DNA of 64,000 bases from Cordilura impudica. Lineage: Eukaryota > Arthropoda > Insecta > Diptera > Scathophagidae. Each line of letters starts with the position of its first letter. The first letter of the stretch is position 1. The stretch spans positions 192,634,575 through 192,698,574 of the forward strand of contig OY821521.1 in NCBI GenBank assembly GCA_963682025.1. Direction: 5' to 3'. Made by a program: the position numbers and the translations under genes. Shown piece by piece: positions 20,140-31,891 of this stretch. Below the pieces are notes generated by a model. That model made no database searches. It had not been told where the DNA came from and saw only the letters and a list, made by a program, of their open reading frames with translations.

Positions 20140-23100
20140 CTTTTTTAGTAACTTTTCTGAAAAAAGTACCATTTCTGAAAAAAGTGCTTATTCTGTAAAT
20201 ACCAACTTTTTTTTTTTAAATGCATATATTCTTAAAAAATAAGTAAGTTTTCCTAAAAAATTACATTTTACAAAACCAGTATCTTTTCTCATAAAAGTAC
20301 CTTTTCTGAAAGAGTTATATTTCTCAGAATAGTATTTTTTCTTATCTTAAAAAGTACCTTTTCTTATAATATTTCTTTTAAAAATTTACCAAAAAATTTA
20401 CCAAAAAAGTACCAATTCTTCATGAAGTACTCTTTACCCTTGTCCTAAAATAGTAAATTTGTTTGATTAAGTGCTCCTTCTTAAAGAAAGTACCTTTTTC
20501 TACAAAAAACTACATATTCTTAAAAATGTGCCTTTTTCTTAAATAAGGAAATTTTTTTTAAAAAGTATCATTTCTTAGAAACGTAAATTTTCTTTAAAAA
20601 GTGCAATTTTTTTAAAAAGTCTTTTCTCTTAAAAAAGTACATTTCAGTAAAAAGAAAGTTTTCGTAAAATAAGTACCTTTTTCTTTAAAAAAAATACCTG
20701 TTCTTAATAAAGTACCTTCCCTTAAGAAACTGACTTTTTTCAAATATTTTCTAGAAAGTCACTTTTCTTAAAAATTTTAATTTCTTAAAAAAATATCTTT
20801 TATAAAAAAGTACCTTTTCTTAAAAAAGTTCATTTGCTTAAAAAATTAATTCTTTTGTAAAAAGCGTTATTTTTTTAAAAAAGTACCCCTTCGTAAAAAA
20901 GTACCTATTCTTAAAAAAACATTTTCTCTTTAAAGTAGATTTTCTCAAAATTTACATTTTTCAAATAGTACCTTTTTTAAAGGGAAGCATTTTCTTAAAA
21001 AAACTAAATTTTCTTAAAAAATTAGATTTTCTTAAAAAAGTACATTTTCTTAAATCTGAAATCTCTAAATCGTAACTTCTCATAAAATTGTTAATTCTTT
21101 AAAAAGTACATTTTCTCAAAAAAAAAAAAAAAAAACAAAATACTTTCCTTAAAGAAGTACATATTCTTAAAAATGTACCATTTTAAAAAAGTACCTTTTT
21201 TGAAAAGTACCTTTTTTAGAAAAGTATCTTTTTCGTACAAAAGTAACTTTTCTAAAAAAGTACAATTTCTCAATTAAATACTTTTTCCTTAGGAAGCACA
21301 TTTTCTTAAAAAGGTCCTTTTTAAAAAATAAAATTTCTTAAAAAAGTGACTTTTCTAATAAAGTAACATTTCTTACAAAAAAAAGTACGCTTGTTTAAAA
21401 AAAAACTCAATTTTCTTAAAAACTGCCTTTTGTAAAAAAAATATCCTTCGAAATGTGTCTTTTCTTAAAAAAGTACTTTTTCTTAAAAAAAACACATTTC
21501 CTTAAAAGAATATTTTTTCATAAAAAGTGCATTTTCTTCAAAAAGTACATTTCCTTAAAAAAATAAATTTTCTTAAAAAATACTTTTCTTATAAAAGTAT
21601 AATTTTTTAAAAAGTACCTTTTCTAAAAAGGACTTTTTCTTAAAAAATAATTTTTTCTTAAAAATTTATTTTTTTCTTAACGGTCTACATTATCTGAAAA
21701 AATTGTCTTTTCTAAAAAGTTCCATTTCTTAAAAAGTACATTTTCTTAAACAAGGAACTTTTTGTTAAAAAAAATACATTTCTCAAAAAAGTGTTCTTCA
21801 AATAGCATCATTTCTTAGAAAAGCACATTTACTTAAAAAAAAATATGTTGTTTTCAAAAAAAGTTTTTTTTTGAAAAAAAATGCTTTTTCTTGCTTTTTC
21901 TTAAAAAGTACCTTTTTTTAAAACACTTTTCCTTAAAAACAAAATGTTTTTTCATAAAAAGTAAATTTTTTCAAAAAGTACCTTTTATTAAAAAAAAAGT
22001 TTTTTTTTTAAAAAAAAGTATCTTTTCCTAAAACAGTGTCTTTTCAGAAAAAAGTACCTGTTCTTAAAAAGTAGCTTTTCTACAAAAAGGACTTTTTCTT
22101 AAAAAAGTATAGTTTAGTAAAAAGTTTTTTTATAAAAACATACTTTTTCTTAAAAAGAACCTTTTCTTAAACAATGTACCTTCTCTAAAATAGTACCTTT
22201 TGTTAAAAAAGTACCTTTTTGTTAAAAAGTACCTTTTTGTTAAAAAAAAGTACCTTTTCTAAAAAATGTCTTTTGTTAAAAATAGTACCTTTTTAAAAAA
22301 AAGAAAATTTATTTAGAACGCAGAATTTCTAAAAAAAAGTACCTTTTCTTGAAAAAGTAAATACCTTTTCTTAAAACAAATAGCATAATTTCTTAGAAAA
22401 GCACATTTACTTAAAAAAATATATTTTGTTTTCAAAAAAAGTTTTTTTTTTTTTTGAAAAAAAAAATGCTTTTTCTTGCTTTTTCTTAAAAAGTACCTTT
22501 TTTAAAACACTTTTTCTTAAAAACAAAATGTTTTTTCATAAAAAGTAAATTATTTCAAAAGTACTTTTTACTAAAAAAAAAAGTATCTTTTCTTAAAACA
22601 GTGTCTTTTCGGAAAAAAGTACCTGTTCTTAAAAAAGTAGCTTTTCTACAAAAAGGACTTTTTCTTAAAAAAGTATAGTTTAGTAAAAAGTTTTTTTATA
22701 AAAACATACTTTTTCTTAAAAAGAACACAATGTACCTTCTCTAAAATAGTACCTTTTGTTAAAAAGTACCTTTTTGTTAAAAAAAAAAGTACCTTTTCTA
22801 AAAAAATGTCTTTTGTTAAAAATAGTACCTCTTTAAAAAAAAAAGAACATTTTATTAAGAACGCACAATTTCTAAAAAAAAAAAGTACCTTTTCTTAAAA
22901 AAGTAAAGTAAACAAGTACCTTTTTTTAAAAAAAGTACATTTCTCAAAAAAGTGTTCTTCAAATAGCATCATTTCTTAGAAAAGCACGTTTACTTAAAAA
23001 AATATATTTTGTTTTTTGAAAAAAAAATGCTTTTTCTTGCTTTTTCTTAAAAAGTACATTGTTTTTAAAAAACACTTTTTCTTAAAAAAAAATGTTTTTT

Positions 23101-23555
23101 CATAAAAAGTAAATTTTTTCAAAAAGTACCTTTTATTAAAAAAAAAGTTTTTTTTTTGTAAAAAAAAGTATCTTTTCTTAAAACAGTGTCTTTTCGGAAA
23201 AAAGTACCTGTTCTTAAAAAGTAGCTTTTCTACATAAAGAACTTTTTCTTAAAAAAGTATATTTTAGTAAAAAGTTTTTTTTTATAAAAACATACTTTTT
23301 CTTAAAAATAACCTTTTCTTAAACAATGTTCCTTCTCTAAAATAGTACCTTTTGTTGAAAAAGTACCTTTTTGTTAAAAAAAAAGTACCTTTTATAAAAA
23401 AATTTCTTTTGTTAAAAATAGTACATTTTTTTAGAAAAGAACATTTTACTCTCTTAAAAATGTAAATTTTCTTTAAAAAAAATTACCTTTTCTTAAAACA
23501 GTTAATTTTCCTTAAAAAATTAACTTCTCTTAAAAAAGTAAATTTTCTTATATTC
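20140..23555. repeat. Large 18-bp minisatellite array with about 580-bp higher-order repeat
   Basis: About 3.4 kb of diverged units of TTCTTAAAAAAGTACCTT. In the right half, a higher-order unit recurs: the landmark AGCATCATTTCTTAGAAAAG is at 21,803, 22,382 (one base changed) and 22,965, giving periods of 579 and 583 bp. A 60-codon Phe/Lys minus-strand frame at 21,091-21,273 is a by-product of the 18-bp period. Confidence 0.9.
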
Positions 23556-24271
23556 TACGAAATTTTAGGCTCTTATTCAAATTTTGTTTTGTATAAATTT
23601 TCGAACATGTCACGAAATTTTGTAAATTTTTGACAAAAAAATTATAATTTTTACTCATATTTCATATAAACCTATAGTTGGGATTTGACCATTATTGAGC
23701 GTGACCCTCTTAATTGTTCTTAGATTTATTGAATTACTTTTTAACCATTTCAGTGATATATATAAGAAGTCAAAATTGTTGCAATTGGTAACACTGAGAG
23801 TAGAAAAAAGCAGTTGGTACTCGCATAAACATCTTAAACACATACATAATCATTTAACTTTAGTTATTACAACTTGTTGTTGACACTACAATACTAATGA
23901 AAAAGAAAAAACAGACACAAATAAAATCGTAGTTTATAACACTGTAAATGTGACAACACCTATCCCTTAATAGACTCTGTAGAAAAAAATAAAAGTTTTA
24001 AATTAAAAATTCATAATTATTAATGGAATAAAAGTGTTCATTTAATCTATTTAATCTAAGGTACAAAATAAAAATTTTAAATTGTTTCCAAAAATTATCT
24101 CAACAAAACGAGGTATAAATGTTCTCTTGGCAAACATAAAAACATTTAACTGCTACAGCAACAACTTTATGGGTGTAACATTTTGCACAAACTATTTATA
24201 TTGTATAAAACGACCAAGTCAAAAAAAAAAGAAATTATAGAAGACATCATAATATTTATAATTACACACGC

Positions 24272-24302
<31 letters not shown>

Positions 24303-24838
24303 CCAATATTTAAACACTTATATTATTACTGTGCCAACATAACATAACATAAGTAAGTACTTAAGACAAGTGGTGACATTAAAACGATGTTTAAATGTGT
24401 GTGTTTGTTAGATTTCGTGCACTCGTTGACTACGGTACTTAACAGTTCAACATGAAAGAAAGATATTTTAACATAAACTAAAGATTAAAGCCCCATCAAA
24501 AAAAAAACCAAACACACAGAACAATGTAGAAAATTTGTTAAGATAATTTAAGGGCAATAAAAAAATTTGGAATGTCCACATTGAGAAACAAAAACAATTA
24601 CAGTTATAAAGCAGAGATTAATGAAGGATTAAAGTTGAGATTCCTTAACAAGAGTGAAAACTCAGCTAACCGACGCACAATGGACCATGTCACAAAGGGC
24701 GGTTAAAAATCTATAACTTTTGATTGGGTTGGAATTTTGTTTGGTAGGTGGGACTTTAGCCTTTAATTTTTGCTATAAAACGTAAATTTCGACCGATACT
24801 AAAAAAAAGTTATGGAGGGTTTAAAATACATTTTCATT
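23556..24838. other. Intergenic, no gene seen; short (AC)n and (TA)n
   Basis: No supported gene; two opposed 62-codon frames near 23,650-23,883 look random. A (CA)n run followed by (TA)n is at about 24,262-24,302. Confidence 0.45.
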
Positions 24839-25043
24839 TTTAGTTGAATTTTAGTACAAAAGTGAAGTGTTAAAAGGTTAATAAAGGTTTTTTTTTATAT
24901 AATGTCTTATTTTTTCAGTTAATTTTACAACTAATACTTTTTAAAAATTTTGTAAGCTAAATTTTGTCAGAAAATACCAAACTTTGGCACCGTAAACTTT
25001 TTAGTCCTAACGTTTTTTTTTTTTGAAAGAGCCCGAGTTAAAA

Positions 25044-25284
25044 TCTATAATATTAATGGGCTAGGCGATTCCTTGTGAACGATGCTTTATTCTACCATTT
25101 TATCCCTATTTTGGCCAAACGTATATTATTTGAAAGGTATTTCTTTTTAACCGTTGTGCAGACTTACAGATTTTTAAATTTTTCCCTTTGTTTTGAGTAA
25201 TTGCGTTTAAAATTTCTACTAACACATACATAAAATTATACAATGCTATGTGTTTGTTTATAAAATTTGTTAATGTGTTTGTAA
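25044..25284 (+). mobile_element. Helitron 5' part (duplication copy 1)
   Basis: A|TC start with TATAATATTAATGGGCTAGG, followed by the family body to TTAATGTGTTTGTAA, where homology stops and the captured fragment begins. No 3' CTAG end was found downstream. Confidence 0.7.
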
Positions 25285-25690
25285 TAATTCAATAGAGGTA
25301 GTTTTCCATTTTTGTCGAATGTTGGACATATATGGATCTGAAGTGCAGAGCAAAATAGTGATAAGGTCTTCATTAGTGCAACATCTGAACATTTTTCTTG
25401 TGTTGTGCTCGCGAAAGAATCTGTAGTCTTTGTTCCTTTTTTCTTGCGCTTCTTCAGATAGATCTCCTATTGGTAGCATATTGTTTTGAATTATTTTTCT
25501 CCATGGTACAAAATTTTATGAACTGAGGATGGCATATATCTCCAAGAGTATTTTTCGTTATAAAGTATAGCTGTTTTATTAGCGTACTCTCCAAATTTTT
25601 TTGCATTTATCTTTCTGCTACACGGTAGAACCAGGATACATAGGACTGTGAAATTGATATCAATTCATATTTAGGACTAAACTCACAACT
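25270..25690 (-). pseudogene. Captured coding fragment (copy 1), frameshifted
   Basis: The minus-strand frame ending at 25,270 contains MLPIGDLSEEAQEKRNKDYR and SDPYMSNIRQKWK. It is the same protein fragment as at 27,898-28,236, but a one-base loss in TTATTTTTCTCC (copy 2 has TTATTTGTTCTCC) breaks the frame upstream at about 25,497. Description and interpretation as for copy 2. Confidence 0.6.
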
Positions 25691-25697
25691 ACATAAA

Positions 25698-26512
25698 CTT
25701 TAACAAGTAAGAAAATTATAGTCGGTCTAGACTGCCTATACGATACCCTATACCATGCGTTTAGAGACCCTATCTCTCAGGCACAACTAACTGCATATAA
25801 AAAATAAGCATAAAGCAAATTTGAGTGGGATTTTTATTAATTTTTTTGCCTGCAGATAAGATAAAGTTCATATAGGATGCTATATTGATATGGGAACTAG
25901 GACCAAAAATGGACCGATCTTGACCATGTTTGGTAAGGTCTCTTGTATTTTGCAAAAATATATACAAACAAAATTTGAGAAGAATCAGTGCAATATTTTT
26001 GTTTTTTGATAGATTTAAGTGAAGATCGGGAAGCAGCTCTATATGGGGCCTATGAATAAGAGTTGTCCCATAGGGATCATTTTTGGAATACTGATTAATC
26101 GATGTAATAAACACATACAAACCCAATTTGACTAAGATTTATATGATAATTTGGATCTTATGGCACTTTAAATCGATTTCATAGGGGTCATTTGTATGGG
26201 GGCTAGGTCTGAACATGGACCGATTCTCACCAGTTTCAATAATATTCATTCTATGTCTGATAAAAGCTTATATACAAAACTTCATTAAAATATATTCATA
26301 TTTGCGACCTGCAGTTTGATTACAAGCTTTACATGGACACACAGACGGACGGACGGACGGACATCGTTAAATCGAATCAGATAGTGATTCTGATTCGATC
26401 GGTATAATTAAAGATGGGTCTAGGTCAAATATTTTTGGTAGTTAGAAACAGCAGCACAAAGTCATTATACCCAAACCACATAGTGGTATAGGGTATACAA
26501 ATGTTTAACCAC
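25698..26512 (-). mobile_element. mini-me/DINE-1-like element, second family, copy 1
   Basis: On the minus strand the head is TATACCCTATACCACTATG (26,512), followed by TTTGTAACTACCAAAAATA-like sequence, GATCGAATCAGAATC, a GTCCGTCC run (26,340-26,365) and, at the 3' end, GTCTAGAC hairpin then TTTTCTTACTTGTT at 25,698. Same tail and GTCC run as the 15.9-kb element but a different body, so a separate subfamily. Frames inside are shadows. Confidence 0.8.
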
Positions 26513-26655
26513 GCCCCAATTAATTCGGGTATGAAAGGTTTAAATTCGGTGCCTTTTTAAAAAAATTACGTTACTTTTACTAGTTCTTTTTAAATGTACA
26601 TTTTCTTTTGACGCTACGCAAATGCAGTATTTTTGGTTTTTGTTATAATTATACC

Positions 26656-27461
26656 CTATACCACTATGTGGTTTGGGTATAATGACTTTGTGCTGCTGTT
26701 TGTAACAACCAAAAATATTTGACCTACACCCATCTTTAATTATACCGATCGAATCAGAATCACTATCTGATTCGATTTAACAATGTCCGTCCGTCCGTCC
26801 GTCCGTCCGTCCGTCCGTCCGTCTGTGTGTCCATGTAAAGCTTGTAATCAAACTGCAGGTCGCAAATATGAATATATTTTGACGAAATTTGGTATTTGAT
26901 CTATCCGCCATGGGATGAACGCTATTGAAATTCATGAGAATCGGTCCATGTTCAGACCTAGCCCCCATACAAATGACCCTTATGAAATCAACATATATTG
27001 CCATAAGATCCAAATTATCATAGAAATCTTAGTCAAATTGGGTTTGTATGTATATATTACATCCATTAATCAGTAATCCAAATATGATCCCTATTGGACA
27101 ACTCTTAGTCATAGGCCCCATATAGAGATGCTTCCCGATCTTCACTTAAATCTATCAAAAAACAAAAATATTGCACTGATTCTTCTCAAATTTTGTTTGT
27201 ATATATTTTTGCGAAATACAAGAGACTTTACCAAACATGGTCAGGATCGGTCCATTTTTGGGCCTAGTCCGCATATAGATATAGCATCCGATATGAACTT
27301 TTTCATATCTGCAGCCAAAAAAATTAATAAAAATCCCACTCAAATTTGGTTTATCTTACCTTCTATGTCCAGTTAGTTTGGCCTAAGAGATAGGGTCTCT
27401 AAACGCATGGTATAGGGTATCGTATAGTCGGTCTAGACCGACTATAATTTTCTTACTTGTT
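26656..27461 (+). mobile_element. mini-me/DINE-1-like element, second family, copy 2
   Basis: Full length, head TACCCTATACCACTATGTGG to tail GACTATAATTTTCTTACTTG, with an uninterrupted GTCC run of about 40 bp at 26,785-26,822. It lies head-to-head with the copy at 25,698-26,512, about 145 bp apart, so the two form a large inverted repeat. Confidence 0.85.
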
Positions 27462-27670
27462 TTTAGTTGAATTTTAGTACAAAAGTGAAGTGTTAAAAGG
27501 TTACTAAAGGTTTTTCTTTTATATAATGTCTTATTTTTTCAGTTAATTTTACAACTAATACTTTTTAAAAATTTTGTAAGTTAAATTTTGTCAGAAAATG
27601 CCAAACTTTGGCTTCGTAAACTTCTTAGTCCTAATTTTTTTTTTTTTTTTTGAAAGAGCCCGAGTTAAAA

Positions 27671-27915
27671 TCTATAATATTAATAGGGTAGGCGATTCCT
27701 TGTGAACGATGCTTTATTCTACCATTTTATCCCGATTTTGGCCAAACGTATATTATTTGAAAGGTATTTCTTTTTAACCGTTTTGCACACTTACAGATTT
27801 TTAAATTTTTTTCCTTTATTTTGAGTAATTGCGTTTAAAATTTCTACTAACACATACATAAAATTATACAATGCTATGTGTGTGTTTATAAAATTTGTTA
27901 ATGTGTTTGTAATAA
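27671..27915 (+). mobile_element. Helitron 5' part (duplication copy 2)
   Basis: A|TC start at 27,671 with TATAATATTAATAGGGTAGG, ending at the TTAATGTGTTTGTAA junction with the captured fragment, exactly as in copy 1. Confidence 0.7.
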
Positions 27916-28236
27916 TTCAATAGAGGTAGTTTTCCATTTATGTCGAATGTTGGACATATATGGATCTGAAGTGCACAACAAAATAGTGATAAGGTCTTCA
28001 TTAGTGCAACATCTGGACATTTTTCTTGTGTTGTGCTCGAGAAGGAATCTGTAGTCTTTGTTCCTTTTTGCTTGCGCTTCTTCAGATAGATCTCCTATTG
28101 GTAGCATATTATTTTGAATTATTTGTTCTCCATGGTACAAAATTTTATGAACTGTGGATGGCATATATCTCCAAGAGTATTTTTCATTATAAAGTATAGC
28201 TGTTTTATTAGCGTACTCTCCAAATTTGTTTTGCAT
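27898..28236 (-). pseudogene. Captured coding fragment with LSEEAQ-RNKD motif
   Basis: A 112-codon minus-strand frame, ATG directly after an in-frame stop. It shows KTAILYNEKYSWRYMPSTVH, then LPIGDLSEEAQAKRNKDYRF, then TRKMSRCCTNEDLITILL and TSDPYMSNIRHKWK. Composition and codon regularity look like a real protein, unlike the other short frames nearby. I recall similar LPIG-LSEEAQ-RNKD stretches near the C-terminus of repeat-associated invertebrate proteins, but cannot name the family or function. It abuts a Helitron 5' end, so capture by the Helitron is likely. Incomplete at both ends, so not expected to work by itself. Confidence 0.55.
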
Positions 28237-28327
28237 TTATCTTTCTGCTACACGGTAGAACCAGGATACATAGGACTGTGAAATTGATGTCAATTCATAT
28301 TTAGGACTACACTCACAACTACATAAA

Positions 28328-29145
28328 CTTTAACAAGTAAGAAAATTATAGTCGGTCTAGACCGCCTATACGATACCCTATACCATGCGTTTAGAGACCC
28401 TATCTCTCAGGCACAACTAACTGCATATAAAAAATAAGCATAAAGCAAATTTGAGTGGGATTTTTATTAATTTTTTGCCTGCAGATATGATAAAGTTCAT
28501 ATAGGATGCTATATCTATATGGGAACTAGGACCAAAAATGGACCGATCTTGACCATGTTTGGTAAGGTCTCTTGTATTTTGCAAAAATATATACAAACAA
28601 AATTTGAGAAGAATCAGTGCAATATTTTTGTTTTTTGATAGATTTAAGTGAAGATCGGGAAGCAGCTCTATATGGGGCCTATGAATAAGAGTTGTCCCAT
28701 AGGGATCATTTTTGGAATACTGATTAATCGATGTAATAAACACATACAAACCCAATTTGACTAAGATTTATATGATAATTTGGATCTTATGGCACTTTAA
28801 ATCGATTTCATATGGGTCATTTGTAGGGGGCTAGGTCTGAACATGGACCGATTCTCACCAATTTCAATAATGTTCATTCTATGTCTGATAAAAGCGTATA
28901 TACAAAATTTCATCAAAATATATTCATATTTGCGACCTGAAGTTTGATTACAAGCTTTACATGGACACACAGACGAACGGACGGACGGACGGACGGACAT
29001 CGTTAAATCGAATCAGATAGTGATTCAGATAGTTATTCTGATTCGATCGGTATAATTAAAGATGGGTCTAGGTCAAATATTTTTGGTAGTTACAAACAGC
29101 AGCACAAGGTCATTATACCCAAACGACATAGTGGTATAGGGTATA
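28328..29145 (-). mobile_element. mini-me/DINE-1-like element, second family, copy 3
   Basis: Duplicate of the copy at 25,698-26,512 carried by the segmental duplication. The GACG run at 28,973-28,998 is longer than in copy 1 by about one repeat, showing microsatellite change since duplication. Confidence 0.8.
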
Positions 29146-29299
29146 AAAATGTTTAACCACGCCCCAATTAATTCGGGTATGAAAGGTTTAAATTCGGTGC
29201 CTTTTTAAAAAATTTACGTTACTTTTACTAGTTCTTTTTAAATGTACATTTTCTTTTGACGCTACGCAAATGCAGTATTTTTGGTTTTTGTTATAATTT

Positions 29300-30095
29300 T
29301 TTTTTAATTTTATGTGGTCAGAGTATCATGATTTTGTGTGTAACTACCAAAAATATTTCATTTAGACCCACCTTTTATTATACCGATCGACTCATAATCA
29401 CTTTCTGAGTTGAGTTAGCGATGTCCGTCCGTCCGTTCTTCCGTCCGTTCTTCCGTCCGTCTGCGTGTCCATATAAACTTTATAACCAAAGTACAGGTCG
29501 CAAATATGAATATGTTTTAATGACTTTTGGTATATAAGCTTCTATCGCCCATAGAATAAAAATTTGTAAAAATCGGTTCATGGACAGACCTAGTATCCAT
29601 ACAAATGACCCCTACGAGATCGACTTAAATTACCATAATATCCAAATTATACATAGATCACGGTCAAATTGGCTTTGTGTATGTTTATTACATACATTTA
29701 TCAGTAGTCCAAAAATAAAACCTATAGGACAATTTATAGTCATAGCCCCCATATGAAGCTGTTTTCCGATTTTCATTTAAATCTTTCAAAAAACAAAAAT
29801 ATTGCACAGATTTTTCTGAAATTTGGTTTGTATATGTTTTTGAAAAAAATAAATGACCTCAGCAAATAGGGTCAGGATCGGCCCATTTTTCGACCTAGTC
29901 CCCATATAAATAAAGCATCCGATTTGAACTTTTTCATATCCGAAAGCAAAAATATTAATAACAATACCACTATAATTTGGTTTATGCAAATTTTCTATAT
30001 CTAATTAGTTGGACCCAAGAGATGAGGTCTCTAAACGCATATTATAGGGTATCTTATAGTCGGACTCGACCGACTATAATTTTCTTATTTGTTTT
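29300..30095 (+). mobile_element. mini-me/DINE-1-like element, second family, diverged copy 4
   Basis: Same block order as copy 2 but clearly older: TATGTGGTCAGAGTATCATG head, ACCGATCGACTCATAATCAC, an impure GTCCGTCC/GTTCTTCC run at about 29,420-29,460, and the tail GACTATAATTTTCTTATTTG. It is head-to-head with copy 3. Confidence 0.75.
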
Positions 30096-31526
30096 TTTAT
30101 AAATTGGAAAATAAATTTTCAAAAACCACAAAATATTGAATGAAATTGTATTGCAAAATACTCAAATAAAGTTGAAAAAATAGTACAGTAACATGTTCAC
30201 TTTCTTTTGACGCTACCAGTACATTTCACAAATTAATAAGTCTTGGTGAGTCGTAGCGAAGCACACCATGGTATATTAATGCTAAATTATATGTAATGGC
30301 CTTGAATTCCCCAATAATTAAATTAAAATTGGAGAAAAGTTCAAGGAATTATCTGCCCAATAAAAAAAATATTGAAATAGCTAAATTGGCCAACGTAAAT
30401 CGATTCTAAGCCACTGTACGACTTTGAAATAAGAGATTTTTTTATTTTTTTTTTCAGGTGACTTAAAAAATTTATTTAATTTTTATTTAAAGACCAACAA
30501 CTAAAGTTGTCATAATTTCAAGTGTTTACTTAAAGAAGTTATTTAACTTTTATTTAAAGTACAGTAAATATTGCCTAAAGTTGCCATAATTGCACGTGGT
30601 TTAAAACTAAAAACCTTTAATCGTTTCATCTTTGTTTAGAACTATTTATTTATTTATTTTTTATTTTATACTTGTTGAATTAAAACAATACAATAATCTT
30701 CCATTTAACTTTTCTAACATTTTTGTTTTACTTTATTTCTAGTTATATATTTCTTCTCTTTTTTGCAAATCCCATTAAATACCTTTAGCCATTTATTTTC
30801 TATATACTTAAACACAGATAAGCCTTCCTGCTTTACCAATCTGCATTTTCAGTTTGTGGAACAGTTTGCCTTAGTTCCACACATACATACATGCAAACAC
30901 ATTCCTTTAGCTACTTCAACAAATATTCACTTAAAGTTTAAACTTTTGTGCCATTCCTGTTCATGTGTCAAGTGGGTGGAGAGAATGTCTGAGTTTATCT
31001 TTGTTTAATTCAAAACATAGAAGAAAACTATGGAGTTTTTTGAACTTTTTGAATTTTAAAATCATTCGCATATAGAAATATATAATAAAATAAAGTAACA
31101 GACATTTTGAAAACAGCAACAAAATACCAAAATAAAAAAATTAAAGGTTTTACTTTGGATTTAAAGCGACAAGGGGATTGGAAGAAAAAGCTGTAATAAA
31201 TACTTTGTTTAAAATCTTTATAAATTCTTTAAAAATTAAAACAAATTTAGTTTTAAACAAATATATGTTTAACAAAAAAAATGGGTGTCTTTTTTATTAA
31301 TCTAAATAAATGTAAATAAATAAATAGTAATTTCAAACTCACTAGAGTATTCAAAACCGGTCATTTAAGAAAAATCGTGTATCGGGTTAGTAAAAATAAG
31401 AATTTTTTTTAAAACTTTTTTTTTTATTTATAATTATTTACAAAAAATATACGAGCAACATTAATTTTTTTTTTTTTTTTTTTGTTTAATGCCTCAGCAC
31501 CAAAATGACATTAGAGAGGCATATAT
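30096..31526. other. Intergenic, no gene seen
   Basis: AT-rich. An 81-codon plus-strand frame at 30,763-31,008 has no motif I recognise and I do not call it. A phrase CTTTTGACGCTAC near 30,202 repeats one in the segmental duplication. Confidence 0.4.
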
Positions 31527-31891
31527 TATAATATTAATAGGCTAGGCTATTTCTTGTGACCGATGTTTTGTTCTACCGTTTTATACCGATTTTGACCAAA
31601 CGTATATTATTTGAAAGGTAGTTCTTTTTCGCCGTTTTCTAGATTTACAGATTTTTCAATTTTTTCCTTTATTTTGAGTAAATTGCATTTAAAGTTGCTA
31701 CTAACACATATATAAAATTATACATATGCTATGTGTGTTTTATTAACTTTGTTAATGTGTTTGCTAATGAGTTTGTTATATTCATTGACAATAATAATAA
31801 ACCCTAAAATTATTGGTTTGTGAATTGACTAAGTTGAGAAATAAAGTTGCCTAGAAATTGCACTCGAATTTCGAGCGCTGGAATATGGTAG
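31527..31891 (+). mobile_element. Non-autonomous Helitron (about 365 bp)
   Basis: TATAATATTAATAGGCTAGG start, ACTCGAATTTCGAGCGC hairpin, terminal GGAATATGGTAG|T. The end is GTAG instead of CTAG, a point change. Lies at the edge of the GGTTAACCG satellite. Confidence 0.75.

Larger units (their letters stand above)
24839..26655. repeat. Segmental duplication, copy 1
   Basis: Near-identical to 27,462-29,298: both start TTTTAGTTGAATTTTAGTAC and end near CGCTACGCAAATGCAGTATT. Each contains, in order, a Helitron 5' part, a captured coding fragment and a minus-strand mini-me-type element. Only scattered substitutions and small indels separate them, so the duplication looks recent. Confidence 0.85.
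27462..29298. repeat. Segmental duplication, copy 2
   Basis: Near-identical tandem copy of 24,839-26,655 in the same orientation (see that entry for contents). The left junction falls directly after the 3' tail of the mini-me-type element at 26,656-27,461. Confidence 0.85.

Noticed and set aside
20140..23555. CRISPR-like array
   Set aside because: Units are contiguous and diverged with no unique spacers; the DNA is eukaryotic.
26340..26365. GACGGACG runs as regulatory GC boxes
   Set aside because: They are the internal microsatellite of mini-me-type elements, present at each copy.
30763..31008. Possible small secreted protein (81 codons)
   Set aside because: No signal peptide pattern, promoter or conserved motif; length within chance for this composition.
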